64,000 nt of DNA from Stomorhina lunata (taxonomy: Eukaryota; Arthropoda; Insecta; Diptera; Rhiniidae), in contig OW121744.1 of assembly GCA_933228675.1 (NCBI GenBank), forward strand, positions 57,183,775 to 57,247,774, read 5' to 3'. How positions within the stretch are numbered: position 1 is the stretch's first letter; each line of letters begins with the position of its first letter. Below are positions 36,501 through 48,500 of the stretch, one piece after another. The notes beneath the pieces were generated by a model, which was not told the origin of the DNA, ran no database searches, and saw nothing but the letters and a program-made list of their open reading frames with translations. The position numbers and the translations under genes are program-made.

Positions 36501-39500
36501 TTATATATCAAATTGTATGAAATTTTCGGTCGAAAAACACCTAATTTATTGCCAAAATACCAAAATTTATGTGCGACATATTAAATTTTTCATTTAATAG
36601 GTACATTTCAAAAAGAAAAGAAAAACAGTACTCGAGAAAAGAATAACAGTACAGCCTTCATAAATTATATACCAAATTTTAGGAAATCCTTCCGCGTATG
36701 ACTTAATCAAAATCGGTCCATAAACATTTGAAATATCGCCAAAACACTATATTTAATGTTCTCCAAATTGTTCATTTGTTTAAAAACGGACCTGAAGTGA
36801 TAAAACTTGAGGAATTATTATTGCTTGGTTTTAAGAAATTAAGTTGAAAATATCAAAGCATAAAAACATCTGTAAACATTTGCTGCAAATTTAACTTTGG
36901 TCCTCAATCAATGTTTGTTTTAGAAATTTCAATATCTTTCAACAAAAAAAAAAAAAAAAAAACAAATTGGTAGACTATTTTCCAAAATAATTTAATTAAA
37001 TTGACATTATCTTTTCAAAAAACGCAAAACAGTAATTTTCGAATTTAGCGAACAATTGTACATATGGAATAGGGGTAGGATTCATTTGGTCAAGACATTC
37101 TTGAAATTTTGTTAAGCAGTGTTACCATTTACTTTCCAAAACATTGAGTCAACCAAATTTTGGCAGACGTGATCCTGTATAATTCTTTAAGCTTATCGCA
37201 ATTATATGAAGTCTTTCTTCTGATTGATCTTGTAACTTTATTGAAAAAATTTCCATTTGAGAGGCATGTTTTCCTCAGCATACGGTAACATTATATTTTC
37301 CCTAATTTCAATATAATATTCTGATGGATAACGTATAAAGGCCACTCTCTAAGATAAAACAATGACCCCCATAACATGATGCTAGCGTCGACACGTTTTA
37401 TCGACTTTGGAGTATTTTTTTATATTCCTATAGAGGAGTTTATCAAGTGACAAGCCAAATTATACTCTAAAAATGGTTAAGATGTTATGTAAGCATACCA
37501 AAAAATTCACAAAAAGGTGTTTCTGTGACAATTTAATCAACGTGTAAAAGTGGCCTGTACAATACCCTGATTTGAATCCAATTGAAAATGTTTTCAACAA
37601 GTTACAAAATAAATTAGGGAAAGCCTACATCTAATGGTTGACTTAATGTAATGACGATGTGCTGCTATTATGGAAATAATATTTACCAGTACAAATCTCT
37701 ATTTGATGTAGACATACATTCTACATTGTTAAATTGGAATACAAGTAAAATTTAAGAAACCTATTTTAGCTGTTATTCCACAATTATTTTTTTTTTTAAT
37801 TTTTTCTTTTTGTTCCCACTGTGTAACAACACAACAAATCTTGACTGGCAATACTATTTATAAAAAGCTTTTTCAACTCTTTCTAGCATGATACTCATAA
37901 CAACAACCACTTTGGGAATAGTTGCTGAAGTTGTGTATAAATCCAGAAATAAACTGAAGTTTCGTCATGAATCACAAACTAAAAACCAACTCAATTCAAC
38001 AGCGAATGTTCCCACCACAACCACAGCCACCAACATGAACAACAATAACAATCACGATGTTCCAAATCAATACGAGTTGCGACACAGCTCCATATGCGAA
38101 GAGCTTTTAATGTGCTTTCGTTTCTCACTCAACTATCAAACCGTTATGAGTTTAGAAAACTCAAATTCGAATTCAACTTTTGTAACTGTCATGGCAGGTT
38201 TTCGCACTGTCATTTGTATGTGGATAACAGTTTTTCATGTCTACTATTATTCGCTTTTTGCTATTTCGAATACTCCGTTTATTTTTGCTAAATTACAGGC
38301 TTTTGCTTTGCAGCCGATACTACAGGCCTGCTTTTATGTGGATGTTTTCTTTATAATGAGGTTTTTTTTATTAAATATTTATGATTTTTTTGCATATGAA
38401 TGTTATTAAAAAAAAAAATTAATTATCTTCTAGCTCCTTTCTTTTAGTGAATAATTTCCTGTCAAATTCGAGGTTAAGACAACAAATCCGAAGTCAGTCA
38501 TGGTGGGGTAATGTTCTACTATATTTACGCTCTTTATTGCAACGCTACATGCGGTAAGAATTAATTTTATTATCTTTAGCAGAGGGCGCTTTCAATTTTT
38601 TCTTTAATTTACTATAAAAATAGCAAAGTTTTGAAAAATTTATTAGCAAATTTTTGAAAAATTTACTATAAAAGTTACAAACTTTTGAAAATGTTACTTT
38701 AAAAATAGCAAATTTTTGAAAAAATTACTATAAAAGTAGCAAAGTTTTGAATAATTTACTATAAAAGTAGCAAACTTTTGAAAAATTTATTATAAAAGTA
38801 GCAAATTTTTGAAAAATTTACTATAAAATTAGTAAATTTTTAAAATATTTGCTATAAAATAAGCAAATTTTTGAAAATGTTACTCTAAAAGTAGCAAAGT
38901 TTTGAAAACTTTACGATAAAAGTAGCAAATTTTTGAATAATTTACTAAAAGTAGCAAACTTTTGAAAAATTTACTATGAAAGTAGCACATTGTTGAAAAA
39001 TTTACTATAAAGGTAGTAAATTATTAAAAAACTTAAAAACTTACTAAAAAAGTAGCAAATTTTTGAAAAACTAACTATAAGAGTAAATAATTTAAAAACA
39101 ATTTACTATAAAAGTAGAACATTTTCGAAAAATTTAGTACAAAAGTAGTAAATTTTTGACAAATTTGGAGAAAAGTAGCAAATTTTTTAAAAATTTAGTG
39201 TAAAAGTAGTAAATTTTTGAAAATTTTCGATAAAAGTAGTAAATTTTTAGAAAATTTACTATGAAAGTAGTAAATTTTTAGAAAATTTACTATAAAAATA
39301 GCACATTTTTGACAAAATTACTATAACAGTAGCAAATTTTTGAAAAATTTAAAATAAATGTAGCAAATTTTTAAAAAATATAAAATAAAAGTTGAAAATT
39401 TTTGAAAAATTACTATAAAAGTAGCAAATATTTGAACAATTTTTTGAAAAATTAAAAAAAGATTAAGTTGCTATGAAAGTAGCAAATTTTTGAACAATTT

Positions 39501-42500
39501 ACTATAAAAGTAGCAAACTTTTGAAAAATTTACTATAAAAGTAGCGAACTTTAGAAAAATTTACTATAAAAGTAGCAAATTTTTGAAAAAATTTACTATA
39601 AAAGTAGCAAATTTTAGAAAAAATTACTATAAAAGTAGAAAATGTTTGAAAAAAATTACTATAAAAGTAGAAAATTTTAGAAAAATTAGCTATAAAAGTA
39701 GCAAATTTTTGAAAAAAATCACTATATAAGTAGCAAATTTTTTAAAAAATTTACTATGCAAGTAGCAAATTTTTGAAAAATTTACTATAAAAGTAGAAAA
39801 TTTTTGAAAAATTTACTATAAAAGTAAAAAATTTTTGAAAAATTTACTATAAAAGTATCAAACTTTTGAAAAATTTAAAATAAAAGTTATAAATTTTTGA
39901 AAAATTTTAATTTACTACAAAAGCAGCAAATTTTTGAAAAATTTATTATAAAAGTAGCAAATTTTTAAAAATTTTACTATAAAAGTATCAAATTTTTAAA
40001 AAATTTAAAATAAAAGTAGCAAATTTTTGAAAAATTTACTATGAAAATAGCAAATTTTTGAAAAATTTATTATCAAAGTAGCAAATTTTTGAAAAATTTA
40101 TTATCAAAGTAGCAAATTTTTGTAAAATTTGCTATAAAAGAAGCAAATTTTTAAAAATTTTGCTATAAAAGTGGCAAATTTTTGAAAAATTTACTGTAAA
40201 AGTAGCAATTTTCTGAAAAATTAATTTTTTTTACATTTACTCTAAAAGTAGCAAATTTTTTTATTATTTACTCTAAAAGTAGCAAATGTTTGAAAAACTT
40301 ACTATAAAAGTAGCAAATTTTTCAAAAATTTACTAGAAAAGTAGCAAATTTGTGAAAATTTTACTTAAAAAAAAGCAAATTTTTGAATATAAAAGTGGCA
40401 AATTTTTAAAAAATGTACTATAAAAGTAGCAAATTTAAAAAAAGTGTACTATAAAATTACTATATAATATATAATTAACTATAAAAAAGCAAATTTTTAA
40501 AAAGATTTACTATAAAAATAGCAAATTTTTGAAAAACTTACTATAAAAGTAGCAAAATTTTGAAAAGTTTACTACAAAAGTAGCAATTTTTTGAAAAATT
40601 TACTTTGAAAGTAGCAAAGTTTTGAAAAATTGATAATAAAAGTAGCAAATGTTTGAATAATTTTCTTTCAAAAATTTACTATAAAAGTAGCAAATTTTTG
40701 AAAAATTTACTATGAAAGTATTAAATTTTGGAAATATTTACTATAAAAGTAGCAAATTTTTGAAAAATTTACTATTCAAGTAGAAAACGTTTGCTAAAAA
40801 AGTAAATACCAATCTAAAATATTATAATATATGCATTTCTTTCTTATAGTTTAACTCCCGTAATGATGGTAACAATGTTATTGAGTACAATGGTCTTGGA
40901 TTTCCTGAATATGTATTCACCCTTTCGTTTAGGCGAAAACAGCGGTTTCTATTGTAAGAAGTAAGTATTGATTTTAGATAAAAAAAAAAAATAAACTCGA
41001 TATTTAACAAACTCTTGATACGGGTAGCATGTAAATTTTATTCAATCAGTCTCATTGTTTCTTTTGTTATATAAATTTAATTTTTTTATATTCAAAGAAT
41101 GTTTTTGATTGAAAACTTAATATAAAATCTGTAATATTTGTAGTAATTGTTTAACAATTAACATTATTATTTTATTATGTTTTTTTTTTTTGACATCTTA
41201 ACAATGACAAATTTATTTCAAATACTAATTTCGATCGTACAATAGCTTAAGATAGATCTTTCGTATTCATTTTTCGTAATTATACCATAGACCATTGTAA
41301 TATATATATTTTAAAACAATTGGTAAATATTCAAAATAACAAATATCCAAATACTTTCAAATGTCGAATTATACCGATGGCAAGTCTACTTATTAATAGT
41401 TTTGTCATTCAGTTTCATATGAGTAGCCTCGCCAGCACCTGATCCAAAATTCGAGTAAATGAGATAACTCGTGTATATTAGGTTACAAGTCAGTTGGAAC
41501 AATGTCATTCTGACTCGCAGCTTTATACAAGTTAAAACTATTTTATTTTCCATATTTATAGAGACCGAAATGAATTCATTGACAGTAATGGCGGCTGTAA
41601 TCTCATTATAGAGAGCTTTAGAGCCTGGAAAGTATATTTATATGAAGACCTAAAGACTTTCAGATACTCTGGTAGTTCTACAGCCGCAAGTTATCTTAAT
41701 AAACATACAATAGAGGACGATGTTGTTAGTAGTTTGCAAATTCTGCTAGTTTCTTATAAACCTTCCACAAGTTTCTACTGGGCTGCCTTTTCGCATTATC
41801 GACAAATTTTTTAGATCTATGACTTCATTCCTTTAGCAGTATCGTATCCCAATGACCACCAGGCGACTTTCTTGTTTTTCCTAGTCGTGGGTTTACAAGT
41901 TCAAATCGTGCTTTAAGTAAATTGTTTAAAAATCTCCCTTTGAGCAGTGTCTACATGAGCATTAATACTCGGCAGGAGAGGAAGACGACGATTTAGGGAG
42001 GATGTATGATATCCCAATTCGTTCATTTGCTATTTAGAATGAAGGTGGCTTTTTCCTTTTGTAAATAAATTTTAATACTGATATAATTAAATAAGAAGTA
42101 GGCATTCGATACACTCCAGTTCCAAATCAGAGCTGAGTGCGTTGGACTTACTAGCGTGATAGCCGTAATATATTGTGTGTAAATAATGGTCTATGACCCA
42201 GAGTAACTACCTCTTAACTACTATCGGGTGGTTAAATTTCAAGGGCCGATGTTGATTTTGAATAAAATACAAACTATTTAGGAAATTATTGTAATTTTAT
42301 TTTATTATGATATATTGGTATTACTCAATTATGTATGGAACAAAATATCGGCTAAATGGGCGCCGCGACAACGCCGGCACACCTCCATCCGATGGTCCAA
42401 ATTTTCGATGACCCTGAGGCATAATGGAGGTTCTATGCCGTTAATGTGCCGAATAATCTCATCCTTTAGCTCTTGAATTGTTGCTGGCTTATCGACGTAC

Positions 42501-45500
42501 ACCTTTTCTTTCAAATAACCCCAAAGAAAAAAGTGCAACGGTGTCAAATCACATGATCTTGGCGGCCAATTGACATCGCCATTGCGTGAGATAACACGGC
42601 CATTGAATTTGTTGCGCAAAAGAGCCATTGTTTCGTTAGCTGTGTGGCAAGTGGCACCGTCCTGCTGAAACCACATATCGTCCACATCCATATCTTCCAA
42701 TTTGGGCCATAAGAAGTTCGTTATCATCTCACGATAGCGAACACCATTCACAGTAACTGCCTGACCGGCCTCAATTTGGAAAAAATACGGCCCGATGATG
42801 CCGCCAGCCCATGAACCGCACCAAACAGTCACTCTTTGTGGGTGCATTGGTTTTTCGACAATCACTCTTGGTTCTCCTTCGCCCAAATGCGGCAATTCTG
42901 TTTATTGACGAATCCACTGAGGTAAAAATGTGCCTCATCACTGAAGATGATTTTCTTCGAAAATTGATCATCCACTGTAGCCATTTCTTGCCACCATTCT
43001 GCCCATTCACGACATTTGGAATGGTCAAAAGGCTTTAGTTCTTGAGCCAATTGTACCTTGTAAGCGTGTAAATGCAAGTCTTTATGCATAATATTCATCA
43101 ACGACGAGCGTGAGAGATGCAATTGTTGGGCACGACGAGGAGTTGAGGAGGACGGCTCTTCAGCCACACTATCGGGAACAGTAGCAATATTTTCTGCAGT
43201 ACGAGCTGCTCGAGCATGCACTGGTGTTCTCACATCTCCTACAGACCCGGTTTGCTCGAATTTTTCCACGATTTTTGCGATTGTACGCACATTTGGACGA
43301 TCAAATTGACCAACAAAATCACGAAGTGCACGATATGCATTTTGATTTGAACGCCCATTTTCTGGATAACTTTAACACGTTGTTGGATCGTGTATTGCCA
43401 TGGTTTAAATTGAGTAAGTCTGAAATAGAGAAATGTCAAATAAAATTCGAAAAAAAACTTTTCGTTTAAGTGTGGTTCACATTCAACATCGGCCCTTACA
43501 ATTAAACCACCCTTTACAAAGAATAAAACTAAATATTCACTTAGCTCTTGCATTTGTATCGAAGCTTTCTCAGTTGGCATGGTGTGCATTAGCATCCACA
43601 CCGAAGATTATCGCCCAGGTCTGCTGTAACACGAGGCGACCAGAATAGATATTTAACTCGTTTTACAGTCCGCTACTACAGTCTTTATAGCTGTAATCCG
43701 AAAGAATAAAGATATTAAGTGTGCTTTTTGCTAGAATGTATCCCTTAGCTTTACTGATAACCCGCGGTAGAAGTAGTTGTATTCTTTTAGCGATAGCCTG
43801 TTGGATCCAGGGTTCTTAGAACATAACCAGCTTCTACCCTCGATTAGCTATGCGAAGAAGCAGAATAGCAAATGCTGCCTTAAAGTGATGACGATTAATC
43901 TGTGTAGTCTTCATCGATTTCCGCATTCGGAACAATTGTGATGTTGAATTTATCCTGATACGCATCACATCCATATTCTCGCTAACATTACCAAGAGAGT
44001 CCAAACTCTTTCAGTATTTATTTCTTAGAAAGATATGGGCCAGATATGGTATCCTGGTGTTTGATCGCCTTTCCATCACCACGGTAGAAATGTAATACGA
44101 TTTCCTCGAAACGCGGAAAATCTTCCCTCGCAATTCTCCTAGTGGAGTCAATGATTTCTACAACAGGATCAAGGACAGTTTCCTCGAAACGAAGACAATT
44201 TCTCCTCGCATCTCTAGTGGTGGAGTCAAGGCTTACTACGCCAGGATCCCAGAGTTCCTTCAGGTTTACAAATCTTTACTACTTTCCAATCCTGGACAGC
44301 TATTCGGATTACTGATCTTAAGAAGCCCCAATACCTCCTTGGGTGAATACATGGAGTCTCTTCCATAGAAACCATATCGAGCCTAGTTTCTTCCCACATT
44401 CGTTCAATGAGTTGAATTTCCTTCTGAAAACAAAAAGCAGACATCGGTACTAGTCAGCTTTGTCGCAGTTATACCACCTCCTCGGAAGAACCTTAAAAAC
44501 TACCTCCAGTAATTTGTACGGATTAACTCTCCGCTCTTGGGGGTGATAATTTCGTCAGACCTGCTTCAGTAAATGAATACCCTCATGAGGTATACTTTGG
44601 GATGTAATGGGGTGCAGCTATTGCCTGGCGTCTCCAGCTTCTACAATAGATAAGAACTGTATCTAAATCTTACTCTAACCTCCTTGTGGTACATGCGTGA
44701 AATATGGGAAGAAGAAGCTCTGCCAACCTCCTAGAATGTAGGTATACTAGTCAAAATACCAAAAAAAAAGGTGACTCCAAATACTGCAATAACTACAGGG
44801 GTATTACACTTCTTCCAATACCGAGTAAAATACTAAGTCGAGTAATTTTGAACAAAATCAGTTTGGGTTTAGAGAGAATCTATCTTGTGTTAACCTAATC
44901 AACAAAGTTAGAATAGTATGAAGGCCTTCGAGTTACTCACTTTATTTCGAGTGGATTTTCTTTCGAAATCGTGGAACAGGCTATAAGAAAATCGTAACAT
45001 GCGAACGAAAGTTCTAAACTTAATTCGGACAATGTACGTAGATTTGAAATGTCCCATTTAAAGGTAAATTGTCTAATCCGTTTGAAATTACTACTGGTGT
45101 AAGACAAGGATGTATCTTGTCACCTATACTTTTTATTCTCGTCATCGACAACATAGTACACGCGGCTCTGAATGGTAGAGACGGTGCTTAATGGACACAA
45201 CTCATGTCTTACAAACCAAAGCTCAGGCCACCTTCAAGAAAGCACTAACGCTATCACTGTTAAATCTCGGGCAGCTGGGCTGGAAATCAATATTTCCAAC
45301 ACAAAGATTATGCCTGGAAGCTATGGCGAAAACCCGTCGACATACATTAATGTGGATAACGAGGTTATTGGATGTGTAGTTACCTTTAATTATCTTGATA
45401 GATTTGTATCTACAAAAGGTGGCGTCGACGACGATATTGAATCGAGTATTAATAAGGCAAAATCTGCATTCGGCATTCTCCAAGCTATTTGGAAATATCG

Positions 45501-48500
45501 ACAAATATCAACAGGAAATAAGTTACGAATATACAACTCGAATGTCATGTCTATCTTGTATTACGGTTGCGAAATTTGGAAACGCACAAATGCCATCAAT
45601 AAGCGCCTACAAACCTTTGCAAACAAATGCTTGCGGCAAATCCTTAATATACGGTGGCCGAATCGCATAAGAAATGAAGATCTACTAACTAAACGCAACA
45701 AACCAAATCCCTGCTTCTATTGAGGTATGTCAATGGAAATCGCGGTGGATAGGCCACACACTTAGAAGGCCAAATACCAGCATTGCTCTTCAAGGACTTC
45801 GTTTGAATACACATGGAAGCACTAGTCGTGTTGGTGCACCTGCTAGAAAGTGAAGAATGTCAATTGATATGGAGTTGCAGGCAGCAAACTATTCATGGAA
45901 TGACGTATGCCTAACATCTCGCAAAATAGTTTGATATAAAAGGATGGTTGAGGTCATATGCTCCACTGGGAGTCAAGAATAACAGAAGAAGAAGATGAGA
46001 TGACCTCGTTGAAAGATTTGTCGTCCTCCGAAGAAAGTCTTGTCCAGAAGATCAACGTGTGTCTTAAAAGCCCTGAGATCGTCCGCAGGCTTGTTAGCAA
46101 GCTGGAAAGCCCTTTTGGCAGAGGTAACTGGCTTAGGATATCTAATGGCATTTTTGAACTGTGACCCCATTCTTTAAATGAAAGAGAGCTAAGAAGTCTT
46201 GTCAGATATCTGTAAAGCATATGACAGAGTGTGCCAAACATTTTTAGTTACAAAACTTATATTTTTCGGTACGAACACCTAAAAAAACTAATTTTGACCT
46301 TTGACCCCTGGAAAAAAACGCATACATTCTCCACAGACTGCGCAAAAATATTCATTATTACTTTTATTAAAATTGAACTTAGGTACAATTTAACAAGCAT
46401 ATGATCAAACAAGTAAGAAAGCGCTCTAGTCGGTCTAGCCCGACCATACGATATCCTTCACCACTAAGGTCAAAGGTATTATTTTTCCTGGATAAAGACA
46501 AATATTTGCTAAATTTTGCCATCATACAAACATTTTCTTAAAACTTATATATTTAAGCTGTTTCCGTCATTTGGACTTATATGAGAGCTAGGGTCAAATG
46601 TGGACCGATTATCTCGAAATTTGGCAAATTGATTACAGTTGTTACAAAAATTATGTATGCAAAAAATAGACTCAAAATTTTCATTATCTTTAGATTTACG
46701 AGCGTTTTAGTGATTTTTTGTCTCATTTAGTGCATTTTTAAAGAAGAGTTTGTATGGGAGCTATGGTCAAATGTGGACCGATTTCAACGAAATTTGATAC
46801 AGTAATTTTAGTTTACATAAGCAGTATTTGTTTTAAATTTCATGAAAAACTTTTGATATTTGTGGCCAATATATCAATTCCGGGAAGTGGGACCTATGGA
46901 GGGACCATAAATAATGGACCGATTTTGACCATTCCCATTATCAAAAAAATGATCCGACCTGTAGTTTGATTACAAGGTTTACATGGGGGTCCAGCCAGCC
47001 AGACGGACGGACGGACATCGCTAAATCGACTCAGAAAGTGATTCTAAGCCTATTGGTATACTAAAAGGTCTATGCGTTACACAAAACTTATAATACCCTT
47101 TCCACCTATGGTGGTGAAGGGTATAATTATGATCGAAAAATGATATATTCGCGAAATACTAAGATTTAAAATCGTAGCTACGGCGAAACGGTTCAAGTAC
47201 TCGACACTATTTGTCTGTGCATAATTTTCTTATTTGTTTCTCTTATGAACCTGAAATGATAATTTATAATTTGTAATATTTGTTGAACAAAATTTTCAAA
47301 AACTCAAAAAATTATTGTTGAAATTGACCTGAGAAAAAAGTAAAATTTTCTAATATGAAAAAAACTAAGTAAATTTGATAATATTTTGACGAAATTCAGC
47401 TATTAAGTACTTACAGGCCATAGAATTGCAAATCATATCTTACTTTAGAATTGTAAATCATATCTTACTTCGCTTTCCCCCCATCCGATTGACCTAAATG
47501 TTTCAAGGGATTTCGAACAAATCTGGGGGTTGGCCGCATACAAATTCCAACTTTGAAAAATAACTGGCGCTCTAATGTCCACGCTACTTTATTTTAATCA
47601 GGGATTTAAAGCAATAAGAGTTTTATCTGATCATATATCGCAATCATTTATTTAGGGAAACAAATCTTTAAAACGTTGAAATATATTTCGTCACATTTAA
47701 ATTTTGTATTTCTATTTTCCATATTTTTTTTTTTTTATGTTTTGTAAATTTCTTTATAGCAACTGGTGGTATAATCTCCTTTACATACACAATTTGCTGG
47801 ACATGAATGATATTTGTTGCTCGTGGACCTGGTATTTAGCATGTGAAATGCAATATTTTATTTTATTCACTGCTTTGTTGTTTGTGCACGTTAAAAAGCC
47901 AATTGCAGCCAAAATGGTATTTGTCACATTAGCACTGGGATTTGTGGTCATCGGTTGGATGTGTAATTTTGGCAATGGAATAACATTTGAGTAAGTATTT
48001 TGCTATGCTACCTCCAAAATACATCATTGATGTTGGCCTAGAATGGGCAAACAATTTGTTGATACTTATTTAAATACTTGGAAACTATTGCACATATACG
48101 ATATAACAAAATATTTGACAATAACATGAAAACATGGGTGAAAACTTTAAAAGCCTTTTAGTTTAAGTTTAGAAAAACATTCTAGACATAAACTTAAATA
48201 CCCAAAGTCTGGACAGTACACGCTTAAACAAACCCCTTAATCTATCAAAACGACCAACTAACAAACCAACCCACTAAGCAAACAATCAAATAAACCATCA
48301 ATCTGGGGAAACCTATCTAACCAACATTTTCATTTATTCATTCAACATTTACTTTGACAGAATCGATGTCATCTACAGTACACTCAATCAGTTGTATGTC
48401 AAGCCGTGGGTACGCATACCCCCATATTTGGGTGGTGCAACAATGGGTTGGTTAATGCACAAACTGCAAAAACGTCAAAAAGAACTCCAGCAACAGACCC

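Larger units (their letters stand above)
35610..37886. other. Rest of NRF-B intron 3
   Basis: It holds an inverted DINE-like piece (about 36298-36760) and a Tc1 transposase remnant (about 37340-37740). The rest is AT-rich and unrecognised. It ends with TTTCAACTCTTTCTAG, the acceptor of exon 4. Confidence 0.55.

Noticed and set aside
38453..38466. Acceptor at 38452 for NRF-B exon 5
   Set aside because: It would give a stop within two codons; the upstream acceptor at 38433 gives SSFLLVNNFL and a 120-nt exon as in NRF-A.
46408..47125. CRISPR-like or phage-like repeats among the dispersed copies
   Set aside because: The genome is eukaryotic and the repeats are long interspersed elements without spacer structure.
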